Positions 33,409-42,327 of a DNA stretch of 64,000 nucleotides are shown here, piece after piece. The DNA comes from an uncultured Acidobacteriota bacterium. Lineage in GTDB: Bacteria; Acidobacteriota; Blastocatellia; Pyrinomonadales; Pyrinomonadaceae. Within the stretch, counting starts at the first letter, position 1. Every line of letters begins with the position of its first letter. The stretch is taken from NCBI GenBank assembly GCA_937859595.1, contig CALMAH010000015.1, positions 248,001 through 312,000 on the forward strand, read 5' to 3'. A program made the translations under genes and the position numbers. The notes under the pieces are model-generated. The model searched no databases. It was not told the DNA's origin and saw nothing but the letters and a program-made list of their open reading frames with translations.

Positions 33409-34725
33409 GTGTTATTAACTTATAGCAAGCTGCTTTTTTCTGTCTGCTTCCTGATCTGTGCGTTTCAAGACGCCCGGCCGGCAATAAGTAATGAGTTTCG
33501 AAGTAGTTTTGCCGGATTTGCGATCGATGCAGGTGGTCGTCCTACACGTGCAGAATTTATTCACCAAGACGTTGGAACATACGCTATTTTTGGCCCTGCA
33601 TTTGAATGGCATGATAAAGGCGCAAAGATACGCATAGCCGCTCATCTTGTGACCTCAGACAGCAGCACTACCCGCCGCCAGCAACAGCCCGCGATCCTTG
33701 ACTTAATGATCAAACAATCTACTGTTGAGCTGCAAAATGCCGGTCTGCAATTTAGCCAGGCGCCTTATGCTTTTGCCTCGTCAAGGGGAAGAGAGGTTAA
33801 AGCCACGGGCAAGTATTTCTTTGCAGAGAGGGTCTTCTTTGTCGGGGAGATCCTTTACAATATCAGCCTAACTACTCCTGATAAAGAAACATTTGATTCC
33901 AACTATCCCATTCTCGACAAGTTTCGGCTATTGACCAAAGCCGAGAGGATAGTTGCCCTCATAGAAGATTCAAATGCGATACCGATGCCGCAGGAGACGG
34001 CTGACGAACGTGCCGGCCCTGAGACCGTATGGTATGACCTTAAAGGGCCTGTTCAGAGATTTAGAGAAGAATTCCAGTCTAAGCCGGGTGCAGGAAGCGA
34101 GGTGACCCAAGAGGTCTGGTTCGACCAAAACGGTTTCATCACCTCTGAAATAACATTTGGCAATGGCTATCCGGAATTGATAACGACATGGGGCTGGGTC
34201 GAAGGCCAACGGGTAAATTCACAGACAACTATTCCCTTTTTGCGAAGCGAGATGCCGCCTCCTACTCATAGGTTAACAGTTGGAGGCGGAGCGGATGAGA
34301 TATATGGAGTTCGGTTCGAATCCGCCTATGATATCAAGGGCAGAATTACAGAACAGAAATGCTTTTCGAATACAGGAACTTTAGTTTTTAGGAAGCGGTT
34401 TGTTTATACCGAGAGATCCATGGAGATCATAGAGACAGATGATCGCGGCGGCTTTCTTGGACGTTCGCGTGAAATACGTGATGATGCTGGCATCGTCGTT
34501 GAACACCAGATCCTGAGTGATATAGGTCTGGTGATCGAATCAAAAAAGTTCGAATATCGATCAGACGATCGGGGCAATTGGATAGAGAAGTGGGTTGTAA
34601 GGCCGGTTAGAGTCGGGAGACGAACCGTGACCGAAAGATCTGGTGTTTATAAGCGCGATATCCGATATTACGACGAAGACAAAATGCAGGACCCGGTAGC
34701 GTCCGTCGCCAGGCCTATCTACTAG
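33409..34725 (+). CDS. Exported protein of unknown function
   Basis: 438 aa, GTG start with GACGGAGGA a few bases upstream. A signal peptide covers about 1-24. The mature part begins with SNEFRSSFAGFAIDAGGRPT. The first 200 residues recall PsbP or LpqN-like beta sheets, but this is weak. The second half is beta-rich with short repeated strands (FDQNGFITSEITFGNGYPEL, FVYTERSMEIIETDDRGGFL). It may be a rearrangement-type (RHS-like) beta fold, but no repeat motif is firm enough to name. It converges with the VOC gene, overlapping by four bases. Confidence 0.65.
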   Translation: MLLTYSKLLFSVCFLICAFQDARPAISNEFRSSFAGFAIDAGGRPTRAEFIHQDVGTYAIFGPAFEWHDKGAKIRIAAHLVTSDSSTTRRQQQPAILDLMIKQSTVELQNAGLQFSQAPYAFASSRGREVKATGKYFFAERVFFVGEILYNISLTTPDKETFDSNYPILDKFRLLTKAERIVALIEDSNAIPMPQETADERAGPETVWYDLKGPVQRFREEFQSKPGAGSEVTQEVWFDQNGFITSEITFGNGYPELITTWGWVEGQRVNSQTTIPFLRSEMPPPTHRLTVGGGADEIYGVRFESAYDIKGRITEQKCFSNTGTLVFRKRFVYTERSMEIIETDDRGGFLGRSREIRDDAGIVVEHQILSDIGLVIESKKFEYRSDDRGNWIEKWVVRPVRVGRRTVTERSGVYKRDIRYYDEDKMQDPVASVARPIY

Positions 34726-35081
34726 ACCTGCTGGCCGAAATCTTCCGGATAATGGATCAACTCGACTATCTGTCCGCCGACGCCTCTTGTATAGAAGGAT
34801 GATGTTCCGTCGCGATGGGGTTTTATCGGCCGGCCCTCGCGTTTCGCGGCAGCCTCAAGCTCGGCCATCGTTTCGACACGCATTCCGATATGCGGCGGGT
34901 GTTTCGAGCCGGGCGGCAAAAGTGCAACGCCGAATCCCTTCGGGTCGCGAACCATTGCCCAATCTTCATAGATGGTCTCCACGTTGAACCCAAGTCGCTT
35001 GTATTCTTCAACGTCCTTTTCCAGATCGTCGCATTTCACTGCGATGTGATCGACCGTGCCTGTAAACCTTGTATCGCCCAT
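34722..35081 (-). CDS. VOC family protein
   Basis: 119 aa, a single glyoxalase-like module. Candidate metal ligands are His12 (TVDHIAV), His in PPHIGMRV and Glu in QIVELIHY. The stretch WAMVRDPKGFGVALLPPG is typical of the fold. An AGAGGT site precedes the ATG. VOC modules of this size usually dimerise to form the site. Substrate unknown. It overlaps the 3' end of the preceding plus-strand gene by four bases. Confidence 0.82.
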   Translation of the reverse strand: MGDTRFTGTVDHIAVKCDDLEKDVEEYKRLGFNVETIYEDWAMVRDPKGFGVALLPPGSKHPPHIGMRVETMAELEAAAKREGRPIKPHRDGTSSFYTRGVGGQIVELIHYPEDFGQQV

Positions 35082-35189
35082 CGGTTTTACCTCTTTCGTT
35101 TTATTTTATCAGATACTGACAAATTCCCGTCCCTCGCCACCAGACTCCGTTGAATGTCCATCTCGGCGGGCTGTGATAGGCTTTATCTG

Positions 35190-36125
35190 ATGAGGATCGT
35201 CTCGCTTCTGCCGTCCGCTACAGAGATCGTCTGCGCTCTCGGGCTGGAGGGCCGGCTTATAGCGGTTACCCACGAGTGTGATTTTCCCTCCGGGATCGAT
35301 GCCCGTCCGCAGATCACCTCAAGCCGGATATCGCACGAAACGATGTCGAGTTCCGAGATTGACCACGCGGTCCGGTCGCAACTCGATGGGCATGGTAGCA
35401 TCTACGATCTGGACACCGCGCTGCTGGCCGAGCTTAAACCTGATCTGATAATCACCCAGGAGCTTTGCGATGTTTGTGCGGTCAGCTATAAGACGGTTTC
35501 CAGTGCCGCAAAGATGTTTACCGCCGACGCCCATGTTGTTTCCCTTGAACCAAACACGATCGAGGACATTTTTTCGAACATTTTAACCGTTGGCGGCCTT
35601 GCCGGCATCAAAGAAAGGGCAGACGAGGTTGTCAGCGAGCTTCGGGAAAGGCTCGATCGTCTTCGCGAACAGACAGCGGTGGTCGAAGATGATCCGCGTG
35701 TGATGATGCTCGAATGGCTCGAACCGCCGTTCGCCCCCGGACATTGGGTTCCCGAACAGGTTGAAGCTGCCGGAGGCGAATGTGTCCTCGGCAGAGCCGG
35801 TGAGCGTTCTGTTGCGACTAGTTATGAAGCGATCCTGGAGGCTGATCCGGACGTTTTGGTGATGATACCGTGTGGCTTTTACATAAAAGATACGATCCGC
35901 CAGCTTGAAAAAACACAGTTTCCCGCAAAGTGGCGGCGGATGAAGGCTATAGAACAGGGGAATATCTGGGCGATGGATGCAACAAGCTATTTTTCACGCC
36001 CAGGGCCCCGCGTCGTCGATGGGGCTGAGTTACTGGCTGGCCTTCTCCATCCCGGCGTTTTTAGTGAACCGGACAACACGCAGGCCGTCAGGCTTGAAAA
36101 AAATCTGTTACGATTTAGGGACTGA
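35190..36125 (+). CDS. BtuF-like substrate-binding protein (cobalamin/Fe type), no signal peptide
   Basis: 311 aa. The class III periplasmic-binding fold is clear: MRIVSLLPSATEIVCALGLE, VTHECDFPSG, LKPDLIITQELCDVCAVSY, and WRRMKAIEQGNIWAMDATSY near the end. The Cys-containing TQELCDVCAVS loop is usual in the cobalamin-binding subgroup. No signal peptide or lipobox is seen from ATG 35190, and an upstream start at 35154 adds only 12 polar residues. It may work in the cytosol or use an unusual export route. No BtuC or BtuD gene is adjacent. Confidence 0.85.
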   Translation: MRIVSLLPSATEIVCALGLEGRLIAVTHECDFPSGIDARPQITSSRISHETMSSSEIDHAVRSQLDGHGSIYDLDTALLAELKPDLIITQELCDVCAVSYKTVSSAAKMFTADAHVVSLEPNTIEDIFSNILTVGGLAGIKERADEVVSELRERLDRLREQTAVVEDDPRVMMLEWLEPPFAPGHWVPEQVEAAGGECVLGRAGERSVATSYEAILEADPDVLVMIPCGFYIKDTIRQLEKTQFPAKWRRMKAIEQGNIWAMDATSYFSRPGPRVVDGAELLAGLLHPGVFSEPDNTQAVRLEKNLLRFRD

Positions 36126-36187
36126 GTTTTTTATTGATACCGAACGATGTAGCGGTGCCTTCGTGTTTTATCTACAGGGAAGTTGTG

Positions 36188-37039
36188 ATGTTGCGAATGA
36201 TATTGATCTTGCTATTGGTAGTAGCCTCCCTCGGCTGCGGCAGCGAAACCCATCCGTTGAACAATGCAAATGCTCCGGCAAATGCGGCGGCCAAACCGGA
36301 AAAGGCGCGCGTACCGACCTATACCTTTGAGGTCGTCAACACGTTTCCCCACGACCCCAACGCTTTTACGCAGGGGCTCTTTTATCACGACGGCTATCTC
36401 TACGAAAGCACCGGCCAATACGGCAGTTCAACCTTGAGGAAGGTCGAACTAAAAACGGGCCGGGTTGTGCAGCAGTATAGGCTGCCCGAAGAGTTTTTTG
36501 GGGAAGGAGCAGCTCTCTTTAACGGACAGATCTATCAATTGACTTGGCGCGAAGGCACCGCCTTTGTTTACGATCCCGAGAGCTTTAAGCCGGTTCGCGA
36601 GGCACGTTTCACCGGAGAAGGTTGGGGGCTTACGAACGACGACCAACATCTGATAATGAGCGACGGTACACACGTGATCCGCTTTGTCGATCCGGCCACT
36701 TTTCGTACCGTGCGTACTATTGTCGTGAACCGCGAGGATGGACGTCCCCAGATGAACCTGAACGAACTGGAGCTCATAAAAGGCGAGATCTGGGCAAATA
36801 TTTGGCACAGCGAAGACCCGAGATATCTTGGCCGTCCAAATCATATTGCCCGTATCGATCCGGCCAACGGTGCATTATTGGGCTACGTGGACCTTGACGG
36901 TATTTCGCCCGACGATGTCAGGCGCGACACAGAGAACACGCTTAATGGCATCGCCTATGACGCGGAGAATGACCGCATCTTTGTAACGGGTAAGAACTGG
37001 CGCCGGCTTTTTGAGATCAGGGTCAGGCTGAAAGAGTGA
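36188..37039 (+). CDS. Glutaminyl-peptide cyclotransferase, lipoprotein
   Basis: 283 aa from ATG 36188, chosen for the lipobox (MLRMILILLLVVASLGCGSE, acylated Cys17). It forms N-terminal pyroglutamate on exported peptides. The five-bladed propeller of plant and bacterial glutaminyl cyclases is recognisable: FPHDPNAFTQGLFYHDGYLY, ESTGQYGSSTLRKVELKTG, GEGWGLTNDDQHLIMSDGT, LNELELIKGEIWANIWHSED and TLNGIAYDAENDRIFVTGK. The nucleoside deaminase starts on the base after its stop. Confidence 0.9.
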   Translation: MLRMILILLLVVASLGCGSETHPLNNANAPANAAAKPEKARVPTYTFEVVNTFPHDPNAFTQGLFYHDGYLYESTGQYGSSTLRKVELKTGRVVQQYRLPEEFFGEGAALFNGQIYQLTWREGTAFVYDPESFKPVREARFTGEGWGLTNDDQHLIMSDGTHVIRFVDPATFRTVRTIVVNREDGRPQMNLNELELIKGEIWANIWHSEDPRYLGRPNHIARIDPANGALLGYVDLDGISPDDVRRDTENTLNGIAYDAENDRIFVTGKNWRRLFEIRVRLKE

Positions 37040-37516
37040 ATGAGCAGTTTTGACGAACGATTTATGCATCGGGCGATTGAGCTTGCCCGTCGTGGAATGG
37101 AAGAGGGCGACGGCGGGCCCTTCGGGTCGGTCGTGGTCAAAGAAGGTGTCATTATCGGAGAGGGCACCAACCGTGTGACCTCGACCAATGATCCCACCGC
37201 CCATGCCGAAGTGGTCGCCATCCGCGAGGCCTGCAAAAATCTTGGCACGTTTCAGCTTACAGGCTGCGAGATCTATGCGTCCTGCGAACCGTGTCCGATG
37301 TGCCTATCCGCCATCTATTGGTCCCGCGCGGACAACATCTTTTTCGCCGGCGACCGCAACGATGCAGCCCGCGCCGGTTTCGATGATGCTTACATTTATG
37401 ACGAATTCGCCTCCGAACCCTCCGGCCGAAAGATCGGAATTGAGCAGCGTATGCAGGAAGCCGCCGTCGCGGTTTTTGACGAATGGATAGAAAAGCCGGA
37501 CAAGGTCAGATACTAG
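37040..37516 (+). CDS. guaD: Guanine deaminase (nucleoside deaminase family)
   Basis: 158-aa cytidine-deaminase-fold enzyme. The zinc site is HAE (TAHAEVVAIREAC, His55, Glu57) and PCPMC (Cys85, Cys88 in CEPCPMCLSAIYWSRA). The N-terminal RAIELARRGMEEGDGGPFGS and AGFDDAYIYDEF closely resemble Bacillus GuaD, which turns guanine into xanthine, rather than tRNA-adenosine deaminase TadA. The exact substrate should still be tested. ATG follows the preceding stop directly. Confidence 0.85.
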   Translation: MSSFDERFMHRAIELARRGMEEGDGGPFGSVVVKEGVIIGEGTNRVTSTNDPTAHAEVVAIREACKNLGTFQLTGCEIYASCEPCPMCLSAIYWSRADNIFFAGDRNDAARAGFDDAYIYDEFASEPSGRKIGIEQRMQEAAVAVFDEWIEKPDKVRY

Positions 37517-37533
37517 GCATCACGAGTTCTCAC

Positions 37534-38466
37534 ATGTTTCATTCTTTTGCTGAGAGAGGCCTTTTTTCTTTTCGGGCATTTTGCATCGCGTGCTTTGCTG
37601 CGGCCTTTTTGCTTATGTCCGGGTGTGCGGGCTCGTTTCCTGAAGGGACGAGTGAGACGGCTGAACCCGAATGGGCAGTCTATCTGACAGAGTTGGCAGA
37701 CGCCGGGCCGGCATCCATCATTACAGATCTCGCGCTTCAGAATACCGCTCCGGTTGCCGGTAAGGAAGTACTTATTGCCTTTACATTAGTGATGCAGTCT
37801 CCGCGGGTCGATGGCCTTTCTTCTTCCAGTGAGGCAGATAGGCTCAACGAGATAGACGAAACGATTTCAGAACCGCTGAGGCAAAAGCACGGCGCCGTCT
37901 ACGCCGGGCGGCTCAATCACGCGGGCAAGCTGACCTTGTACTTCTATGTGCCGCGAAACAGCGGCGCGAAACGGGCCATTGAGGCGGCGATGGCGGCTTA
38001 CCCTGACTATAGATTCCATATCGAAGCCAATGAAGAACCCGGATGGGAGACCTATCTTGGGTTTCTGTATCCTAAACCTGACAAGCTGCGGAGCATCAGG
38101 AACGGTATGGTCGTTGATCGCTTGATCGAAGCCGGCGATACTCTTGAGCGAAAGCGTCCCGTCGAACACTGGGCCTATTTTCCGGATACTGATTCGCTGA
38201 ACCGCTTTATCGCGGCGATGATCGAGAAAGGTTTCCGGGTAGAAGGCATAGAGACCGCCGACGTGGGAGACAAGCCCTTTTCAGTGAGATTCTCCCGCAG
38301 CGACTATGTAGATCACGAAAGCATTGACGGCAACACGCTCGAGCTCTGGAGATACGCTACCGAATTAGGCGGGAAATACGATGGCTGGGAAACGCATGTG
38401 ATGATCGGTGATGACGATAAGAACCGGGAGAATGTCCGAAAAGGAACCCTGCGACAGCGTGGCTGA
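37534..38466 (+). CDS. Lipoprotein with DUF695 and RraB domains
   Basis: 310 aa. ATG 37534 gives a lipoprotein signal with Cys31 (FAAAFLLMSGCAGS). Residues about 40-190 match DUF695: WAVYLTELADAGPASIITDL, KEVLIAFTLVMQSPRVDGLS and LTLYFYVPRNSGAKRAIEAA. Residues about 200-295 match RraB (PKPDKLRSIRNGMVVDRLIE, HWAYFPDTDSLNRFIAAMIE, ELGGKYDGWET). RraB in E. coli is a cytosolic inhibitor of RNase E, so a lipid-anchored, exported copy with DUF695 is odd. It may act on something else. An upstream start at 37483 would overlap guaD. Confidence 0.82.
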   Translation: MFHSFAERGLFSFRAFCIACFAAAFLLMSGCAGSFPEGTSETAEPEWAVYLTELADAGPASIITDLALQNTAPVAGKEVLIAFTLVMQSPRVDGLSSSSEADRLNEIDETISEPLRQKHGAVYAGRLNHAGKLTLYFYVPRNSGAKRAIEAAMAAYPDYRFHIEANEEPGWETYLGFLYPKPDKLRSIRNGMVVDRLIEAGDTLERKRPVEHWAYFPDTDSLNRFIAAMIEKGFRVEGIETADVGDKPFSVRFSRSDYVDHESIDGNTLELWRYATELGGKYDGWETHVMIGDDDKNRENVRKGTLRQRG

Positions 38467-38475
38467 CGGCAATAG

Positions 38476-38925
38476 ATGACGAACCAATACATTCTTATCG
38501 CATTGGCGCTGCTTGTCGGGGCGGTGTTGCCGCTACAGGTCGGCGTGAATTCGAAGCTCGCTGATTCGGTCGGAAGCCCGCTGCTTTCCGCGTTGCTTTC
38601 GTTCACAGTCGGGACATTCGCTCTGCTTACCTACGTCCTTATCACCGGGGTGCCCATCGCCAGTGCCGCAAATGCCCGCGGCGCTTCGCCCATCGCCTGG
38701 ACCGGCGGGCTGCTTGGCGCATTTTTTGTCGCCATGTCGATAATTTTGCTTCCAAAGCTCGGAGTAGCGACGACCGTAACTCTTATCATCGCCGGCCAGA
38801 TGCTGATGAGCCTTATAATGGATCATTTCGGATTGCTTGGCGTACCGGTTAGGGAGATCAATATCGCACGGGTCGGTGGTATCATTCTAGTGATCGCCGG
38901 CGTCTTGCTCATCAAACGTTACTGA
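38476..38925 (+). CDS. Half-size DMT transporter (DUF606/YdcZ type)
   Basis: 149 aa with five hydrophobic segments, including IALALLVGAVLPLQVGVNSK, LLSALLSFTVGTFALLTYVL and VGGIILVIAGVLLIKRY. The four-to-five-helix size and the GVN motif fit the DMT superfamily YdcZ group, which may act as dimers or with a second copy. The substrate is unknown. It follows the RraB lipoprotein closely, so co-transcription is likely. Confidence 0.8.
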   Translation: MTNQYILIALALLVGAVLPLQVGVNSKLADSVGSPLLSALLSFTVGTFALLTYVLITGVPIASAANARGASPIAWTGGLLGAFFVAMSIILLPKLGVATTVTLIIAGQMLMSLIMDHFGLLGVPVREINIARVGGIILVIAGVLLIKRY

Positions 38926-38973
38926 CGGTCGCGGCTTATTTGCCGACCAGGCCTTGCACCAGGAGTTTCAGCG

Positions 38974-40365
38974 ATGCGTTTCTTTCCGATCTCATTTTTC
39001 CTCGTACTCTTCTTCTTGGTACCCGATGCGGTCGCGCGGGATTTTCAAACCGAACTTAATGGATTTCGCCTCCGGCAGTATCGTGAAGCTACGCACAATG
39101 AATTCGGCGAACCGGACCGCGGCGGTGCGATGGGTGACGATATCGCCTATGAGGCCTTTTTCCTGAGTGAAGAACCGCTGCTTTATATGGTCTTTCAATA
39201 CCGAGATCCCTATGACGGCCTGATCTGGAGCATCCAGATGACCGGGGAAGATACCAAAGCCGAGATCGGTTTTAAGGGGCTGCGGTTCGGGATGACCGAA
39301 GCTGAGGTCGCCAAGATACTTGGGACCGCCTCAAGGAAGATCGATGTAGGCGAGCATGGAACTCGTTGGGAATTTGACGAAGCGAATTATTCAGTTGAGA
39401 TCAATACCAACAAACGGCTTTCCAGCATCCGAATTGTTGACGACCCAAAGTACCTGTCTCAGCCGGACATAGAAAAGATCCCGCCCTTCAAAGAGCTCTT
39501 GAAGACGATAACAACGGGGACAAATGCAGAAATGGCAAACCTCCTGGCTCCCGACATGGAGCTTTATGTTGACGGAAAGATCTCCTACTTCGGTCGGCGG
39601 ATGAAAAGCGAGATCGCCTCAGATGAATCGAAAATATTCTCCACTATCCGGGAACTTTCCAAATTGCTCCAGCGGATAAACGTCGAAAAGGAAGATGAGT
39701 TTGAGCAGAACCTCAGGCTAAGGCTCGGTACAGATCCATTGCATGTTTACAAATTCAAAAAGATCCCTCGCGTTAAAGAGATAGTTCTAAAATGGGACGG
39801 TTCCGCCTGGAAGCTATGGGAGTTTGACGCCGGCAAACCTCCGGCAGACGCCCAGTCCGCATCGGGCTATGAACCGCGCAAACTCAGGGAGATAGTTACC
39901 GATGCCGGTGCCGAACTGGAAAAGAGGCCGAACGTTGTATTGTACGCCCCGGACAAGACACCGAAGTTTGCTCTTTCGTATGATCCGTTTCGCTCCGCTG
40001 TAAGCATTACCTTCTCCGGAGAGACGCGAGCGACGTCACCGTTAAGGACTGAACTTATGGAGTTCTCTCTACAGTCCTTCGGCCGGCCAAAAGAGACAGC
40101 AAGAGAGTTTGATACCGAGATCGGCGTGATCGAAGATGGCAAAACCTATTGGATAGCCTTCAGTAAGGAAAAATTGGAGGATTTTAGGAGATCGGTCAAA
40201 AAAGGAGACCGTGTGGTCTTGTACATTACGTGGGTCGGAATAGCCTACCATGAAAAGGAACGGGAATTCGTTTTCCTTACCCATGGCTTTGAACTGGACC
40301 CGTTGGCGTCTGATCTGGTGGAGAACAGCGGCGGCTCCCATATGTCGGGCCATGATGCCCGTTAG
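38974..40365 (+). CDS. Exported protein of unknown function
   Basis: 463 aa with a signal peptide (MRFFPISFFLVLFFLVPDAV). An AGGAG site fixes the ATG. The mature N terminus (about 23-160) has YREATHNEFGEPDRGGAMGD and GFKGLRFGMTEAEVAKILGT, reminiscent of small SmpA/BamE-like segments (G-x-T-x-x-x-V). The centre (about 175-270) is helical. A later domain contains KFALSYDPFRSAVSITFSGE and ends in FVFLTHGFELDP. No function assigned. It overlaps the tmk stop by four bases (convergent). Confidence 0.65.
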   Translation: MRFFPISFFLVLFFLVPDAVARDFQTELNGFRLRQYREATHNEFGEPDRGGAMGDDIAYEAFFLSEEPLLYMVFQYRDPYDGLIWSIQMTGEDTKAEIGFKGLRFGMTEAEVAKILGTASRKIDVGEHGTRWEFDEANYSVEINTNKRLSSIRIVDDPKYLSQPDIEKIPPFKELLKTITTGTNAEMANLLAPDMELYVDGKISYFGRRMKSEIASDESKIFSTIRELSKLLQRINVEKEDEFEQNLRLRLGTDPLHVYKFKKIPRVKEIVLKWDGSAWKLWEFDAGKPPADAQSASGYEPRKLREIVTDAGAELEKRPNVVLYAPDKTPKFALSYDPFRSAVSITFSGETRATSPLRTELMEFSLQSFGRPKETAREFDTEIGVIEDGKTYWIAFSKEKLEDFRRSVKKGDRVVLYITWVGIAYHEKEREFVFLTHGFELDPLASDLVENSGGSHMSGHDAR

Positions 40366-41027
40366 CCATTGGCGAGAAACCCGTTCACGATCTCTATCAC
40401 CTTTGAATGGGTCTCCTCTACCGATCCGTTCGCATCTATCACCCTAAAACGCTTCGGTTCTCTTTCGGCTATCTTCAGGTACGCCCGGCGCACGTTCAGG
40501 TAAAAATCTGCCTTTTCGGTGTCCATCCTGTTGCGGCTTTCACCGGCCTGGTCTCGGTTCCTCAATCTTTCAAGGGCATTCTCGACCGAGATGTCGAAAA
40601 AAAGCGTCAGCCCGGGCTTGAGCCCGCCGGTCGCAAGCTTAACAATGCTGCTGACCGTTTTCTCGTCAAAGCCCCGGCCCGCTCCCTGATATGCCGTCGT
40701 CGCATCGGCAAATCGGTCCGAGATCACGATCCTTCCCTCTTCGAGCGCGGGCTTTATAAGAAGTTCAACGTGCTGTGCCCGGTCAGCCGCAAAGAGCAGA
40801 AGCTCAGCCATCGGCGCAACCGTTTCTTCCGTTTCAAGAAAAGCCTCGCGGAGCCGCCTGCCGAGCGGCGTGCCTCCCGGCTCCCGGGTAAGCAATATAT
40901 CAACGCCGCGACCCCTGAGGTGGCCCGCGAGCATACGCAGCTGCGTGGATTTGCCGCTTCCGTCGATCCCTTCAAACGTGATCAGTTTTCCGTGCAAATT
41001 GTTACGACGACTCCTGCTTTCTTTCAT
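40362..41027 (-). CDS. tmk: Thymidylate kinase
   Basis: 221 aa, phosphorylating dTMP to dTDP. P-loop FEGIDGSGKSTQLRM (18-32), TREPGGTPLGRRLREAFLE and DRFADATTAYQGAGRG (the DR-x-AYQG motif) are clear. ATG 41027 lies 26 nt inside hfq; a TTG at 40997 (LHGKLITFEG) is a tighter alternative, just past the hfq stop. Translational coupling to hfq is therefore likely, with transcription from the hfq promoter. Confidence 0.95.
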   Translation of the reverse strand: MKESRSRRNNLHGKLITFEGIDGSGKSTQLRMLAGHLRGRGVDILLTREPGGTPLGRRLREAFLETEETVAPMAELLLFAADRAQHVELLIKPALEEGRIVISDRFADATTAYQGAGRGFDEKTVSSIVKLATGGLKPGLTLFFDISVENALERLRNRDQAGESRNRMDTEKADFYLNVRRAYLKIAEREPKRFRVIDANGSVEETHSKVIEIVNGFLANG

Positions 41028-41226
41028 GCAGGATCGATGAAATGGAATGCTTAAAGATCAGATGATCTCGCCCGCCCGAATCTAGCAGCACCGCAAATTT
41101 GTCGAAGCTCCGGATCCGTCCCGCTAGTGACGCCCCTTGAATAAGATTGATCACGACAGGCGTCTTCTCGCGTCTAGCTGAGTTCAAAAAAGCGTCCTGA
41201 ATGTTCTGGGTACCGGATTTTTCCAT
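41002..41226 (-). CDS. hfq: RNA chaperone Hfq
   Basis: 74-aa Sm-like protein. The Sm1 motif is QDAFLNSARREKTPVVINLI with FDKFAVLL (residues about 10-48), and Sm2 is DHLIFKHSISSI (54-65) with the KH pair at 59-60. Residues Gln10, Asp11 and Asp42 match those known to contact RNA in E. coli Hfq. The C-terminal tail is very short (HERKQESS), unlike gamma-proteobacterial Hfq. The order miaA-hfq is conserved in many bacteria. The likely promoter is at 41271-41298. Confidence 0.95.
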   Translation of the reverse strand: MEKSGTQNIQDAFLNSARREKTPVVINLIQGASLAGRIRSFDKFAVLLDSGGRDHLIFKHSISSILHERKQESS

Positions 41227-41270
41227 AACATTTACTCTTTTTATTGCTTAAATTGGGCGGAGATGAAGCA

Positions 41271-41298
41271 AGTATAACAGATTTTTACAAAGTCTCAA
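41271..41298 (-). promoter_or_regulatory. Likely hfq-tmk promoter
   Basis: Minus strand: TTGAGA (41298-41293), 16-bp spacer, TATACT (41276-41271), leader about 38 nt. A perfect 9-bp inverted repeat (41333-41341 TTTACGGCA with 41359-41367 TGCCGTAAA) lies about 35-70 bp upstream of the -35, between miaA and this promoter. Confidence 0.5.
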
Positions 41299-41397
41299 CA
41301 AACGTACTGTATCTGCGAACGAAAACGATACATTTACGGCACTTTGTTGTCTACTTACTGCCGTAAAGTTACGACAAGGCCCACTTTCAGTTAGTAT

Positions 41398-42327
41398 TCA
41401 TAACCGTTCGATCAATTGTTGCCAAACGGTCTCTTCGTCGCCAAAGCCATCCAGCCAAATGGCCTCTTCCTCCTTTCGAAACCAGGTCAGCTGACGCTTT
41501 GCGTAATTTCTTACATCTTGCTGCGAGCGCTCGAGTGCGCTTTCTAGAGTCCTTTCGCCCCGCAAATATTCACAGACGCGCCGATAGGCATGTGCCCCCA
41601 GCGCGTTCCCATATTCATTTACGCCTTTCGCAAGCAGATGTTTCACTTCATCCACCAGGCCTGCACTAAAATGAGCGGCGGTCCTTGCGTTTATCTTCTC
41701 ATAGAGCTCGTTGCGGTCCGGCCTTAGAACGAATAGCCGTATCCGTTCGTCGAGATCCGGAGGTTCGGGCCGCTCAGACCAAACATCCGAGATCCGGATT
41801 CCGGTCTGGAAAAAATGCTCTAAGGCCCGCATTGTTCGGGCATGGTCACGTACCTGGATTGTCTCGGCCGCTGCCGGATCCACTCGGATCAACATCCTGT
41901 GGAGATGTTCGCTGCCGCGCTTCAACCGCAGTTCTCTGAGGCGATCGCGAAGCCGCCTGTCGGTTTTCGGGCTTTCAAAGAGTGGCCGGCGAAGCGTCCG
42001 CAGATAGAATCCGGTCCCGCCGACCAGAACGGCCGTTCTCCCGCGAGCCTCAATATCCCGTATCGTTTCTGCAGCATCTCCGGCCCAATCCGCAGCCGTA
42101 TAGTCTATCGAAGGCTCTACATAACCGATCAGATGATGTGGAACTCCCTTCATCTCTTCAAGCGCGGGCTTTGCCGTGGCGATCTCGATGCCGCGGTAGA
42201 TCTGTACCGAATCAAAGTTGACGACCTCTCCGCCGACGTGTAACGCCAACCGGACCCCGAGCGCCGTCTTGCCCGAGCATGTCGGTCCGGACACAGCGAA
42301 AATTGGTCTCGACACAGTTTTGTTCAT
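41398..42327 (-). CDS. miaA: tRNA dimethylallyltransferase
   Basis: 309 aa. It transfers a dimethylallyl group to N6 of A37 in UNN-reading tRNAs. P-loop GPTCSGKTALG, NFDSVQIYRGIEIATAKP, HHLIGYVEPS, GGTGFYLRTLRRPLFES and the C-terminal YAKRQLTWFRKEEEAIWLDG are all present. It uses dimethylallyl diphosphate, a product of the MEP pathway that dxs starts. It stands before hfq as in many bacteria, but a separate hfq promoter is present. Confidence 0.96.
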   Translation of the reverse strand: MNKTVSRPIFAVSGPTCSGKTALGVRLALHVGGEVVNFDSVQIYRGIEIATAKPALEEMKGVPHHLIGYVEPSIDYTAADWAGDAAETIRDIEARGRTAVLVGGTGFYLRTLRRPLFESPKTDRRLRDRLRELRLKRGSEHLHRMLIRVDPAAAETIQVRDHARTMRALEHFFQTGIRISDVWSERPEPPDLDERIRLFVLRPDRNELYEKINARTAAHFSAGLVDEVKHLLAKGVNEYGNALGAHAYRRVCEYLRGERTLESALERSQQDVRNYAKRQLTWFRKEEEAIWLDGFGDEETVWQQLIERL

